A stretch of DNA of 64,000 nucleotides from Robinsoniella peoriensis (lineage in GTDB: Bacteria; Bacillota; Clostridia; Lachnospirales; Lachnospiraceae), in NCBI RefSeq assembly GCF_042680125.1, contig NZ_JBHTNY010000006.1. One strand, given 5' to 3'. The translations under genes were made by a program, and so were the position numbers. Under the pieces are notes generated by a model, which was not told the DNA's origin, did no database searches, and saw only the letters and a list, made by a program, of their open reading frames with translations. Positions 23,186 through 32,840 of the stretch are shown piece by piece (the stretch's first letter is position 1; every line of letters begins with the position of its first letter).

Positions 23186-26104
23186 ATGCAGTTTACCACA
23201 TTGCCGCAGTATGAACTTCAGATAGAAGAAGATATTGCGGATATTAATTCAAAGGGTTATCTGTTAAGACATAAAAAGAGCGGCGCCAGAATTATGGTGA
23301 TTGCCAATGATGATGAAAATAAGGTTTTTCATATTGCTTTTCGGACACCGCCCAAGGACAGCACAGGGGTAGCTCATATTTTGGAGCATAGTGTTTTGTG
23401 CGGAAGTGAAAAGTTCCCGTCAAAGGATCCTTTCGTTGAATTGGTGAAAGGGTCCCTTAATACGTTTTTAAATGCTATGACATATCCGGACAAGACGATG
23501 TATCCGGTTGCAAGCTGTAATGACCAGGATTTCCGCAATCTGATGCATGTATACATGGATGCGGTTTTCCACACAAACATTTATAATAAGGAAGAGATTT
23601 TCCGCCAGGAAGGCTGGAACTATCATTTAGAGACTCCGGAAGATGAACTGACTTATAATGGAGTGGTTTACAATGAGATGAAGGGGGCTTTTTCCTCACC
23701 GGATGATGTTCTGGATCGGGAAATTCTGAATTCCCTGTTTCCGGATACACCATATGGAAATGAATCCGGCGGTGATCCTGCATTTATACCGGATCTTACG
23801 TACAATGATTTTCTGGAATTCCATAGTAAGTATTACCATCCTTCCAACAGTTACATTTATCTGTATGGGAATGCAGATATGGAAGAAAGGCTGAAATGGC
23901 TGGATGAGGAATATTTAAGCAAATATGATGCCATCCAGGTGGATTCTGCAATTCCCATGCAGAAACCATTTGATAAACCTATCGAGATAAAGAAAAAGTA
24001 TTCGATTTCCAATACTGATGAAGAGAAGGACAATACCTTCCTTTCTTATAATGCAGCTATTAAAACCAGCCTGGATGTTCGGTTGGCAAATGCATTTTCT
24101 GTGATTGAGTACGCTTTGCTTACTGCTCCCGGAGCACCTTTGAAGCAGGCGCTGCTGGATGCAAAAGTTGGGAAAGATATTCAGGGTTCCTATGACAGCG
24201 GGGTTTATCAGCCGGTATTTTCAGTAGTGGCTAAGAACTCTAATATAGATTCCAAAGACAGATTTTTGGAGATCATTCAAGATGTTCTGACCCGGATCGT
24301 TAAAGAGGGCATAGATAAGAAAGCGCTTCTTGCCGGAATAAACAATATGGAATTTAAATTCCGGGAAGCAGATTATGGTTCGTATCCTAAGGGGCTGATG
24401 TATGGTATTGATGCCATGGACAGCTGGCTGTATGATGATGCCGCACCATTTGATTATTTAAAGCAGCTTGGCATTTTTCAATTCTTAAAAGAGCAGGTCG
24501 AAACCGGATATTTTGAACAATTGATACAGGAATATCTCTTGGATAATACCCATGCGTCTGTTGTAATTGTGGAACCGCAAAAAGGTTTAACAGCCATAAT
24601 TGATGAGGAGATAAAGAAAAAGCTAAAAGAATATAAGGAAAGCCTGACTGCGGAAGAAATCCAGACCTTGGTGGACAAAACAGAGAAGCTCCGCCTGTTT
24701 CAGGAAACACCATCTGCAAAAGAAGAACTGGAAGCGATTCCTGTGCTGGAAGCGTCTGATATTAAGAAAGAAGCAGGAAAGTTCTATAATGAAGAACATT
24801 TGCTGGGAGATACTACTGTTTTACACCATAATATGTATACCAACGGCATAGGATACCTGAAGATTTTGTTCGATACCAAATACGTGCCACTTGAGTATAT
24901 TCCTTATCTTGGTATTTTAAAAGCAGTACTCGGTATGGTAGATACACAGCATTACAGCTACGGTGAATTATTTAATGAAATTAATATTCATTCCGGCGGA
25001 ATTTACCCTGGCATCGAAATATTTGTTGGTGATAAGCAGGGTGACTGCAGGGCAATGCTTGAAATAAAGGCTAAGATTCTATATGAGAAGCTGGATTTTG
25101 CCTTTGATATGATAGAAGAAATAATTTTTACATCGAAAATAGAGGATGAAAAGAGACTGTATGAAATCATTGCGGAATTAAAGTCCAGGGTTTCTGTACG
25201 ATTAAATTCGGCAGGACATTCTACGGCTGCAATCCGTTCCATGTCTTATTTCTCCCAGACAAATGCATTTAATGATGCGGTTAGCGGAATCCGTTTCTAT
25301 AAACTGGTAGAGTCACTGGAAGTACACTTTGATGAAAAGAAAGAAGACCTGATCCGTATTTTAAAAGAGCTGATGAAACTGGTTTTCCGAAAAGATACGC
25401 TTCTGGGAAGCTATACAGCTGATGAAGCCGGATTTGCACCATTGATGGACAGATTATCTGCTTTTAAAGAAAAACTGTTTGAAGAAGCAGGAGTTACGCC
25501 TCATGGGAAATTAGAGACAGATCAGAAAAACGAAGGATTCCAGACTTCTTCCAAGATACAGTATGTGGCAAGAGCAGGCAATTTCGTACAGGCAGGACTG
25601 AAGTATACCGGTGTATTGAAGATCTTAAAAGTCATTTTAAGTTATGAATACCTGTGGGTAAATATCCGTGTAAAAGGCGGTGCCTATGGATGTATGAGCG
25701 GTTTTGGAAAGACAGGGGATTCCTACTTTGTATCTTACCGGGATCCAAATCTGAGGAAAACAAATGAAGTTTATGAAGGTGTTGTGGATTATGTAAAGAA
25801 TTTCACGGTAGAAGACAGGGATATGACAAAATATATCATCGGCACCATCAGTGAAATGGATACACCATTGAATCCTTCTGCAAAAGGCAGCCGTTCCCTT
25901 GGGGCTTATATCAGTAAAATGTCTGAGGAAGATCTGCAAAAAGAACGGGATGAGGTGTTAAATGCTACCCAGGAAGATGTCCGTGCCCTGTGGAAGATCA
26001 TGGAGGCGATTGTGGCGGCAGACAATATCTGTGTAATTGGAAATGAAGAAAAGCTGGCAGCGGAAAAAGACATGTTTAAAGTACTGGTTCCTTTTATCGG
26101 CTAA
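23186..26104 (+). CDS. M16C (presequence-protease type) zinc metallopeptidase
   Basis: The 972-residue protein has the inverted zinc motif HILEH (His64, Glu67, His68) with the distal Glu164 in VVYNEMKGAFS, which defines insulinase/M16 peptidases. Length and the C-terminal YVARAGNF...YEYLWVNIRVKGGAYG region fit the M16C presequence protease subfamily, built of four linked domains closing around short peptides. It has no signal peptide and should degrade peptides in the cytoplasm. ATG 23186 follows ATGGAGGAAA. Confidence 0.93.
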   Translation: MQFTTLPQYELQIEEDIADINSKGYLLRHKKSGARIMVIANDDENKVFHIAFRTPPKDSTGVAHILEHSVLCGSEKFPSKDPFVELVKGSLNTFLNAMTYPDKTMYPVASCNDQDFRNLMHVYMDAVFHTNIYNKEEIFRQEGWNYHLETPEDELTYNGVVYNEMKGAFSSPDDVLDREILNSLFPDTPYGNESGGDPAFIPDLTYNDFLEFHSKYYHPSNSYIYLYGNADMEERLKWLDEEYLSKYDAIQVDSAIPMQKPFDKPIEIKKKYSISNTDEEKDNTFLSYNAAIKTSLDVRLANAFSVIEYALLTAPGAPLKQALLDAKVGKDIQGSYDSGVYQPVFSVVAKNSNIDSKDRFLEIIQDVLTRIVKEGIDKKALLAGINNMEFKFREADYGSYPKGLMYGIDAMDSWLYDDAAPFDYLKQLGIFQFLKEQVETGYFEQLIQEYLLDNTHASVVIVEPQKGLTAIIDEEIKKKLKEYKESLTAEEIQTLVDKTEKLRLFQETPSAKEELEAIPVLEASDIKKEAGKFYNEEHLLGDTTVLHHNMYTNGIGYLKILFDTKYVPLEYIPYLGILKAVLGMVDTQHYSYGELFNEINIHSGGIYPGIEIFVGDKQGDCRAMLEIKAKILYEKLDFAFDMIEEIIFTSKIEDEKRLYEIIAELKSRVSVRLNSAGHSTAAIRSMSYFSQTNAFNDAVSGIRFYKLVESLEVHFDEKKEDLIRILKELMKLVFRKDTLLGSYTADEAGFAPLMDRLSAFKEKLFEEAGVTPHGKLETDQKNEGFQTSSKIQYVARAGNFVQAGLKYTGVLKILKVILSYEYLWVNIRVKGGAYGCMSGFGKTGDSYFVSYRDPNLRKTNEVYEGVVDYVKNFTVEDRDMTKYIIGTISEMDTPLNPSAKGSRSLGAYISKMSEEDLQKERDEVLNATQEDVRALWKIMEAIVAADNICVIGNEEKLAAEKDMFKVLVPFIG

Positions 26105-26155
26105 TTAACAAAGGATAAAGTTGTATGCTGCCATTGGCAGCAGATAGGAGTAAGA

Positions 26156-27064
26156 ATGACAACAGCAAGTTATAAATCTGGTTTTGTTACTTTAATTGGC
26201 AGGCCAAATGTAGGAAAATCAACACTAATGAATTACCTGATCGGCCAAAAGATTGCAATTACATCGAACAAGCCGCAGACGACCAGGAACCGGATTCAGA
26301 CGGTCTATACCTGTGAAAAAGGACAGATTGTTTTCGTAGATACACCTGGTATTCACAAAGCGAAAAATAAGCTTGGTGAATATATGGTGAACGTAGCCCA
26401 GAGGACTTTAAATGAGGTGGATGTAATATTATGGCTGGTAGAGCCAAGTACCTTTATTGGTGCCGGAGAACGCCATATTGCGGAGCAGCTTTTAAAGACA
26501 AAGACTCCGGTTATTCTGGTAATTAACAAAATAGATACAGTAAAGAGAGAAGAGATATTAAAATTTATAGATGAGTACCGGAAAATATATGATTTTGCGG
26601 AAATTATTCCTGCGTCTGCCCTGAAGGGGCAGAACACCCAGGATATTATTGATACAGTATTTAAATATCTTCCTTACGGACCACAGTTTTATGATGAAGA
26701 GACCGTAACCGATCAGCCAGAGAGACAGATTGTTGCGGAACTAATCCGGGAAAAGGCACTTCGCAGTCTGGATGAAGAGATTCCTCATGGAATTGCAGTT
26801 TCCATAGACAGAATGAAAGAGCGGACAGGCGGAAAACTAACAGATATTGAAGCAACGATTATATGTGAAAGAGATTCCCACAAGGGGATTATAATCGGAA
26901 AAGGCGGTACGATGCTTCGTAAAATAGGTTCCCAGGCGAGAAAAGAAATTGAAGAAATGTTAGAAATGAAAGTCAATCTGCAGCTTTGGGTAAAAGTAAA
27001 GAAAGATTGGCGTGACAGTGATTTCTTAATGAAGAACTTTGGTTATGATAAAAAGGATGTCTAG
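26156..27064 (+). CDS. era: GTPase Era
   Basis: This 302-residue protein shows GRPNVGKST (G1, residues 15-23), VDTPGIHK (G3), VINKID (G4) and a C-terminal KH domain with IIIGKGGTMLRKIG. Era binds the 3' end of 16S rRNA and acts in 30S ribosome maturation. ATG 26156 follows AGGAG. The gene precedes recO, the usual order in Firmicutes, with a dispersed palindromic repeat between them. Confidence 0.97.
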   Translation: MTTASYKSGFVTLIGRPNVGKSTLMNYLIGQKIAITSNKPQTTRNRIQTVYTCEKGQIVFVDTPGIHKAKNKLGEYMVNVAQRTLNEVDVILWLVEPSTFIGAGERHIAEQLLKTKTPVILVINKIDTVKREEILKFIDEYRKIYDFAEIIPASALKGQNTQDIIDTVFKYLPYGPQFYDEETVTDQPERQIVAELIREKALRSLDEEIPHGIAVSIDRMKERTGGKLTDIEATIICERDSHKGIIIGKGGTMLRKIGSQARKEIEEMLEMKVNLQLWVKVKKDWRDSDFLMKNFGYDKKDV

Positions 27065-27129
27065 AGTGCCTCTGAAAAATCATTGCACCTGTCTGACTGC
27101 CAGGTACAATCATAATTCAGACACGCTCT
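27063..27129. repeat. Dispersed palindromic repeat, complete copy 1
   Basis: The left arm AGAGTGCCTCTGAA (27063-27076) and right arm TTCAGACACGCTCT (27116-27129) pair at 11 of 14 positions, with an inner ACCTG/CAGGT hairpin. It starts at the era stop codon. A related complete copy lies at 40676-40734 and half copies at 21520 and 28755. Confidence 0.7.
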
Positions 27130-27145
27130 GACCAGAAGGTGTAAA

Positions 27146-27892
27146 ATGGGACAGACAGTGACGTTAACGGGGATGGTGCTCTTAGCCGCCCCAATTGGTG
27201 ATTATGATAAAAGGCTGGTGCTGCTTACAAAAGAAAGAGGCAAAATTACAGCATTTGCAAAAGGGTCAAGAAGACAGAACAGTCCGCTTCTGGCGGCGGC
27301 AAATCCGTTTTCCTTCGGTGCGTTTACCTGTTTTGAGGGAAGAACTTCCTATAACCTGATGCAGGCAGAGATCAGCAATTATTTTTCAGGGCTGTCCCAG
27401 GATTATGAGGCGGCCTATTATGGCTTTTATTTTATGGAAATTGCAGACTATTACGCAAGGGAAAATAATGATGAGGCGGAAATGCTGAGGCTGCTGTATG
27501 CAACACTGCGGGCGCTTATGAATGCGCATATACCCAATGAGCTGATCCGGTATATATTCGAGTGGAAGTCAATGGTTATAAGTGGAGAATATCCCCAGAT
27601 GTTTTGCTGTACAGGCTGCGGCGTTCAGGAGGATCTGCGTGCATTTGTCCCTGCAGGAGACGGGCTGGTCTGTAAAAACTGCCTGTCAGGATCAAAAGGA
27701 GCAGTTCTTTTATTAGAGTCAACCATCTACACGTATCAGTATATCGCATCATCTACCATTGAAAAGCTGTACTCTTTTACGGTTTCTGAAGATGTGCTGC
27801 GTGAAATGAAACGTCTTCAGAGCCGTCTTTGCAAAATTTATATGGATAAACAGTTTAAATCCCTCGATATTTTAGAGTCGATTGTTACATAA
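27146..27892 (+). CDS. recO: DNA repair protein RecO
   Basis: The 248-residue protein has the RecO N-terminal OB fold (VTLTGMVLLAAPIGDYDKRLVLLTKERGKITAFAKG) and a zinc finger of two Cys pairs (CCTGCG near residue 152, VCKNC near 173). RecO loads RecA with RecR at single-stranded gaps. ATG 27146 follows AGAAGGTG, 17 bp after the palindromic repeat. Confidence 0.96.
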   Translation: MGQTVTLTGMVLLAAPIGDYDKRLVLLTKERGKITAFAKGSRRQNSPLLAAANPFSFGAFTCFEGRTSYNLMQAEISNYFSGLSQDYEAAYYGFYFMEIADYYARENNDEAEMLRLLYATLRALMNAHIPNELIRYIFEWKSMVISGEYPQMFCCTGCGVQEDLRAFVPAGDGLVCKNCLSGSKGAVLLLESTIYTYQYIASSTIEKLYSFTVSEDVLREMKRLQSRLCKIYMDKQFKSLDILESIVT

Positions 27893-27935
27893 GTTTTAAA
27901 TCGACCCGCCAGAGTGTTCTTCTCCCAATAATTAG

Positions 27936-27964
27936 TTGAAAATATCATACTTTAAAGGTATAAT
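27936..27964 (+). promoter_or_regulatory. Promoter of the lipoprotein gene
   Basis: TTGAAA (27936-27941) and TATAAT (27959-27964) are 17 bp apart. Confidence 0.75.
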
Positions 27965-27997
27965 AATTAAGATTATACAAGGAGGATGCAGTTTATT

Positions 27998-28729
27998 ATG
28001 AAAAAAAGGAGAATTCTGGCGGTGATGGTTGGAGTTATGTGTCTGCTAAGCGGGTGCAGTAAATTCTCGTCACCAGATGAGTCAGCAGTTTCGATTAGCA
28101 AAGATGGTGGAATAACAGGGACAGCAGTGGAGAGCCTGGATAAAGAGTATTATGATGAGACAGAGCTTAAAACAATGATTGAGAGCGAAATTGATGCATA
28201 TAAAGCCAGTACAGGCAAGGATAATATAGATCTGGATAAATTCAGCGTCAGCGAAGATACGGCAAAGTTGATTATAGATTATGCTTCAGCACAGGATTAT
28301 GCGAATTTTAACCATGTTGAATTTTTTGTGGGGAAAATATCTGAGGCACAAAAATCAGGTGTTACCTTTGACGGAGGCTTCCAGTCGGTGGAAGATGGTA
28401 AGGTGGTGAAGAGCGGTTTGACCAGCAGCGATGTACTTAAGAAAGACTATCAGGTAGTTGTAATGGAAGAACCGGTGCTGGTTCAGGTGCCGGGAAACAT
28501 CCTTTTTACCAGTGACAATGTGGAAGTAAAAGGGAAAAGTGAAGCAAAAGTAAAATCTTCCGGTGCAGAGCCGGCTACAGAAAAGCAGTCGGAAACGGCA
28601 AAACAGGAAGAAACGGATTCTGAGACCGGTATGGTTTTATTGTCCCCCGAGAGCAGTAATTCCGGGACTTCTTCGAAAGAGGTTGAAATTGGTAAGAAAT
28701 TAGCTTATATTATTTATGAGCTGGGGTGA
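27998..28729 (+). CDS. Hypothetical lipoprotein
   Basis: The 243-residue precursor has a lipobox LLSGC (Cys near residue 20) and a Lys/Arg-rich start. The mature part has mixed alpha/beta segments (for example ELKTMIESEIDAYKAST and DYASAQDYANFNHVEF) and an acidic Ser/Thr/Glu-rich stretch near residues 180-225. I do not recognise a family. ATG 27998 is preferred over ATG 27986, which lies inside the ribosome site AAGGAGG. It has its own promoter and sits between recO and glyS. Confidence 0.85.
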   Translation: MKKRRILAVMVGVMCLLSGCSKFSSPDESAVSISKDGGITGTAVESLDKEYYDETELKTMIESEIDAYKASTGKDNIDLDKFSVSEDTAKLIIDYASAQDYANFNHVEFFVGKISEAQKSGVTFDGGFQSVEDGKVVKSGLTSSDVLKKDYQVVVMEEPVLVQVPGNILFTSDNVEVKGKSEAKVKSSGAEPATEKQSETAKQEETDSETGMVLLSPESSNSGTSSKEVEIGKKLAYIIYELG

Positions 28730-28754
28730 TCTTTAAATACCCTCGGTAAGTTTT

Positions 28755-28768
28755 AGAGCGTGTCTGAA
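28755..28768 (+). repeat. Half copy of the dispersed palindromic repeat
   Basis: AGAGCGTGTCTGAA matches the reverse complement of the right arm at 27116-27129 exactly. No clear second arm follows. Another half copy, AGAGCGTGCATCTGA, lies at 21520-21534. Confidence 0.6.
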
Positions 28769-28799
28769 AAGTTATTACCGTTATCTGCACGCAAAGAAA

Positions 28800-28827
28800 T
28801 TGACAGAAAATAGAATGAAAATAGAAT
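28800..28827 (+). promoter_or_regulatory. Possible promoter of glyS
   Basis: TTGACA (28800-28805) and TAGAAT (28822-28827) are 16 bp apart, which would give a very short leader before ATG 28847. No T-box leader is visible. Confidence 0.45.
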
Positions 28828-28846
28828 GGAATGTGAGGAATTAACA

Positions 28847-30235
28847 ATGGAAAAAACGATGGATAAAATTGTAGCATTGGCAAAGGCAAGAGGATTCGTA
28901 TATCCAGGTTCAGAAATCTATGGAGGACTTGCTAATACCTGGGATTACGGAAATCTTGGCGTTGAGCTGAAGAACAATGTAAAACAGGCATGGTGGAAAA
29001 AATTCGTAACAGAAAATCCTTATAATGTAGGTGTTGACTGTGCTATTTTAATGAACCCGCAGACCTGGGTTGCAAGCGGACATCTGGGTGGATTCAGCGA
29101 TCCGCTGATGGACTGTAAAGAATGCCACGAGAGATTCCGTGCGGACAAAATTATTGAAGATTACTGCGCAGAAAAAGAAATCGCAGTGGAAGGTTCCGTA
29201 GATGCCTGGAGCCAGGAAGAGATGAAGAACTTTATCGAAGAACATCAGATTCCATGCCCGACCTGCGGCAAACATAATTTCACAGATATCCGTCAGTTTA
29301 ACCTGATGTTCAAGACATTCCAGGGTGTTACGGAAGATGCTAAGAATACCGTATATTTAAGACCGGAGACAGCTCAGGGTATTTTCGTAAATTTCAAAAA
29401 TGTTCAGAGAACATCCAGAAAGAAAATTCCATTTGGTATCGGACAGATCGGTAAATCTTTCCGTAACGAAATTACTCCGGGAAACTTTACATTCCGTACA
29501 AGAGAATTCGAGCAGATGGAACTGGAATTCTTCTGTGAACCGGGTACAGACCTGGAGTGGTTCGCATACTGGAAAAAGTACTGCCTGGACTGGTTAACAG
29601 CTCTTGGCATGAAAGATGACGAGATGCGTGCAAGAGACCATGCGGCAGAAGAACTCTGCTTCTATAGTAAAGCAACTACCGATATTGAGTTCCTGTTCCC
29701 ATTCGGCTGGGGTGAATTATGGGGTGTTGCAGACAGAACAGATTATGACCTGACACAGCATCAGGATACATCCGGACAGGATATGAGCTATTTTGATGAT
29801 GAGAAAAAAGAAAAATATATTCCTTATGTTATTGAACCGTCACTGGGTGCAGACCGAGTGGTTCTTGCATTCCTCTGCAGTGCATATGATGAAGAGGAAC
29901 TGGAAGGCGGGGATAAGAGAACCGTACTTCGTTTCCATCCGGCACTGGCACCGATTAAGGTAGGTGTGCTGCCATTATCCAAGAAATTAAATGAAGGCGC
30001 AGAAAAAGTATTTACCATGCTGGCTAAGAAGTATAACTGCGAATTTGATGATCGTGGAAACATCGGAAAACGTTACAGACGTCAGGATGAAATCGGAACT
30101 CCATTCTGTGTAACATACGATTTTGAATCCGAGACAGACGGAGCAGTAACTGTCCGTGACCGTGATTCTATGCAGCAGGAAAGAATTAAAATTGAAGAAT
30201 TAGAAGCATATCTGGCAGACAAATTTGAATTTTAA
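28847..30235 (+). CDS. glyS: Glycyl-tRNA synthetase, dimeric (alpha2) type
   Basis: The 462-residue class II synthetase has the dimeric GlyRS layout: ARGFVYPGSEIYGG near the start, WVASGHLGGFSDPLMDC with Cys-rich insert (CKECHERF...CPTCGKHNF), the motif 2 region FRNEITPGNFTFRTREFEQMELE, motif 3 EPSLGADRVVLAF and a C-terminal anticodon-binding domain. It charges tRNA-Gly. ATG 28847 is chosen because GTGAGGAA precedes it; an earlier in-frame ATG at 28826 lies in the predicted promoter. Confidence 0.96.
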   Translation: MEKTMDKIVALAKARGFVYPGSEIYGGLANTWDYGNLGVELKNNVKQAWWKKFVTENPYNVGVDCAILMNPQTWVASGHLGGFSDPLMDCKECHERFRADKIIEDYCAEKEIAVEGSVDAWSQEEMKNFIEEHQIPCPTCGKHNFTDIRQFNLMFKTFQGVTEDAKNTVYLRPETAQGIFVNFKNVQRTSRKKIPFGIGQIGKSFRNEITPGNFTFRTREFEQMELEFFCEPGTDLEWFAYWKKYCLDWLTALGMKDDEMRARDHAAEELCFYSKATTDIEFLFPFGWGELWGVADRTDYDLTQHQDTSGQDMSYFDDEKKEKYIPYVIEPSLGADRVVLAFLCSAYDEEELEGGDKRTVLRFHPALAPIKVGVLPLSKKLNEGAEKVFTMLAKKYNCEFDDRGNIGKRYRRQDEIGTPFCVTYDFESETDGAVTVRDRDSMQQERIKIEELEAYLADKFEF

Positions 30236-30266
30236 GTAGCTGTCGGTACATCATATCGGATGAGAT

Positions 30267-30311
30267 ACGCTCACAGCGGGAATGTAAAAATTCCTCCTGT
30301 GGGCGTTTTTT
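30267..30311 (+). terminator. Terminator after glyS
   Basis: ACGCTCACAG and GGAAT pair with ATTCC and CTGTGGGCGT (one internal mismatch), followed by six T. Confidence 0.85.
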
Positions 30312-30425
30312 GCGGTATTTTTTAAGAGCACAACTTTGTACAAATATTCGCATACCTGGCAATTCCTCCCTTAAGCCGGAGAGATTATAATAAGTATAAA
30401 GTAAAAGCTTTGGAGGAGGTTGTTT

Positions 30426-32819
30426 ATGAGGTATGGATATTTTGATAATGAGAATAGAGAATATGTAATTGAACGGGTGGATCTTTCTGCTTCCTGGACG
30501 AATTATATAGGGGTTGAGGATATGTGTGGAGTTGTGAACCATACGGCAGGAGGATATTTATTTTATAAATCGCCGGAATACCACCGGATTACCAGGTTCC
30601 GGGCGAATGCCGTTCCCATGGACCGCCCGGGGCATTATGTTTACCTGAGAGACCATGAGTCAGAAGACTACTGGAGCATATCCTGGCAGCCCGTAGGAAA
30701 GTCTCTGGACGAGGCGAAATACACCTGCAGGCATGGATTGTCCTATTCGGTTTATGAATGTGATTATGAGGGAATCAAAGCTTCTCAGACTCTGGTAATT
30801 CCCATTGGAGATGCAGTGGAATTATGGGATGTGAAAGTGCAGAACCAGAGTGACCGGGTGAGAGAATTAAGCTTGTTTTCTTACTGTGAATTCTCGTTCC
30901 ATCATATCAATATGGATAATCAGAATTTCCAGATGAGTATGTATGCAGCAGGGTCTTCCTGTGAAGACGGAATTATAGAGCATGATCTGTTTTATGAAGA
31001 GTTCGGGTATCAGTATTTTACATCCAGTGTCAGTCAGGACAGTTTTGAAACCTTAAGAGATCAGTTTATCGGGAAATACCGGACCGAAGATAATCCCATT
31101 GGGGTAGAACAGGGGTATCTGGAGGGCGGATTTGAAAATGGCAATAATCACTGCGGTGCATTCCAGAAAAAGATTGTGCTGCAGCCGGGAGAGGAAGTAA
31201 GAGTCGTATATATGCTGGGAGAAGGCGGACGAAAGGTTGGTGCTGCTATCCGGGAAAAATACAGCCGGCCGGATGCAATGGAGAAGGTATATGCCGATCT
31301 GCGGACTTTCTGGAAAAAGAAATTGGATAAACTCCAGATTCAGACTCCAAATGAAGGCATGAATACATTAATCAACACCTGGACCCTGTATCAGGCTGAA
31401 ATAAACGTTATGTTTTCCAGGTTTGCATCGTTTATCGAAGTGGGAGGAAGAACCGGACTTGGCTACCGGGATACGGCGCAGGATGCAATGACAATCCCCC
31501 ATTCCAATCCGCAGAAGTGCCGCCAGAGGCTGGTGGAATTGCTGAGAGGCTTGGTTTCAAAAGGATACGGACTTCATTTATTCCAACCGGAATGGTTTGA
31601 TCCGGATACGGAAGTGAAACCCTTTAAATCACCAACCGTTGTGCCAACGCCCAATGCTAAAGACATGATTCACGGACTGGAAGATACCTGTTCAGATGAT
31701 GCGCTCTGGCTGGTCAGCGCGATTGTAGAGTATGTAAAAGAAACCGGTGAATTTTCTTTCCTGGATCAGGTACTGTCTTATGCCGATGGGGGTGAGGGAA
31801 CGGTTTATGAGCACATGATGAAGATTCTGGATTTCTCGGCAAAGCAGGTGGGTGAAAGCGGAATCTGTAAAGGGCTTCGTGCAGACTGGAATGACTGTCT
31901 CAACCTGGGCGGCGGTGAAAGTGCCATGGTTTCCTTCTTACATTACTGGGCAATCCGGAATTTCCTGGAAGCTGCAAGGTATCTAAACCGCACCGCAGAT
32001 GTGGAAAAGTATGAACAAATGGCAGAGAAGGTAAAGCAAGTCTGTGATACCAGACTTTGGGATGAAGAATGGTTTATCCGGGGCGTGACGAAAAATGGCA
32101 GAAAAATTGGTACCATGAAGGACAAAGAAGGAAAGATTCATCTGGAGTCCAATGCATGGGCAGTTTTATCCGGTGCAGCTTCCGAAGAAAAAGGCAAAAA
32201 GGCAATGGACAGTGTAGACAAGTACCTGTACACACCATATGGCATTTTGTTAAATGGCCCTTCCTATACCCAGCCGGATGACGATATCGGATTTGTAACC
32301 CGTGTATATCCCGGATTAAAAGAAAACAGTTCGGTATTCAGCCATCCAAATCCATGGGCATGGGCAGCAGAATGTGTATTGGGCAGGGGAGACCGAGCAA
32401 TGAAATTTTATGATGCACTTTGCCCGTATAACCAAAATGACCAGATAGAGATCCGGGAGTCGGAACCTTATTCTTACTGCCAGTTCATTGTAGGGCGGGA
32501 TCACAAGGCATTTGGAAGGGCAAGACATCCGTTTATGACCGGAACAGGAGGCTGGGCGTATTTTTCAGCAACCAGATATATGCTTGGCATCAAACCGCAG
32601 TTTGACCATCTTCAGATAGATCCCTGCGTGCCGGCAGACTGGAAAGAGTTCAAGGTGAGCAGAGAATTCCGGGGTGCGATGTATGAGATTACAGTTTTAA
32701 ATCCGGATGGCGTAATGAAAGGTGTTAGTAAATTGTATCTGGATGGTGTGGAAACGCAGCAGATACCGGTACGCGATTCCGGAAGCAGGCATGAAGTAAC
32801 TGTTGTTATGGGAAGATAA
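30426..32819 (+). CDS. Cellobiose phosphorylase, GH94
   Basis: The 797-residue protein matches GH94 cellobiose phosphorylase, which splits cellobiose with phosphate to alpha-glucose-1-phosphate and glucose. The N-terminal beta-sandwich begins YGYFDNENREYVI; the (alpha/alpha)6 domain holds GRTGLGYRDTAQDAM near residue 340 and GLRADWNDCLNLGGGES near 483-498, where Asp490 is the expected general acid. No signal peptide: it is cytoplasmic. ATG 30426 follows GGAGGAGG. A phosphohexomutase gene follows 21 bp downstream, a natural partner turning glucose-1-phosphate into glucose-6-phosphate. Closely related cellodextrin activity cannot be excluded. Confidence 0.9.
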   Translation: MRYGYFDNENREYVIERVDLSASWTNYIGVEDMCGVVNHTAGGYLFYKSPEYHRITRFRANAVPMDRPGHYVYLRDHESEDYWSISWQPVGKSLDEAKYTCRHGLSYSVYECDYEGIKASQTLVIPIGDAVELWDVKVQNQSDRVRELSLFSYCEFSFHHINMDNQNFQMSMYAAGSSCEDGIIEHDLFYEEFGYQYFTSSVSQDSFETLRDQFIGKYRTEDNPIGVEQGYLEGGFENGNNHCGAFQKKIVLQPGEEVRVVYMLGEGGRKVGAAIREKYSRPDAMEKVYADLRTFWKKKLDKLQIQTPNEGMNTLINTWTLYQAEINVMFSRFASFIEVGGRTGLGYRDTAQDAMTIPHSNPQKCRQRLVELLRGLVSKGYGLHLFQPEWFDPDTEVKPFKSPTVVPTPNAKDMIHGLEDTCSDDALWLVSAIVEYVKETGEFSFLDQVLSYADGGEGTVYEHMMKILDFSAKQVGESGICKGLRADWNDCLNLGGGESAMVSFLHYWAIRNFLEAARYLNRTADVEKYEQMAEKVKQVCDTRLWDEEWFIRGVTKNGRKIGTMKDKEGKIHLESNAWAVLSGAASEEKGKKAMDSVDKYLYTPYGILLNGPSYTQPDDDIGFVTRVYPGLKENSSVFSHPNPWAWAAECVLGRGDRAMKFYDALCPYNQNDQIEIRESEPYSYCQFIVGRDHKAFGRARHPFMTGTGGWAYFSATRYMLGIKPQFDHLQIDPCVPADWKEFKVSREFRGAMYEITVLNPDGVMKGVSKLYLDGVETQQIPVRDSGSRHEVTVVMGR

Positions 32820-32840
32820 AAGAAGGTAGGCGAAAAGATT

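Noticed and set aside
28730..28846. T-box leader controlling glyS
   Set aside because: The gap is 117 bp, too short for specifier stem plus antiterminator, and no T-box core was found.
30312..30425. Promoter of the cellobiose phosphorylase gene
   Set aside because: A TATAAT is present near 30390 but no acceptable -35 box at normal spacing, so it was not listed as a feature.
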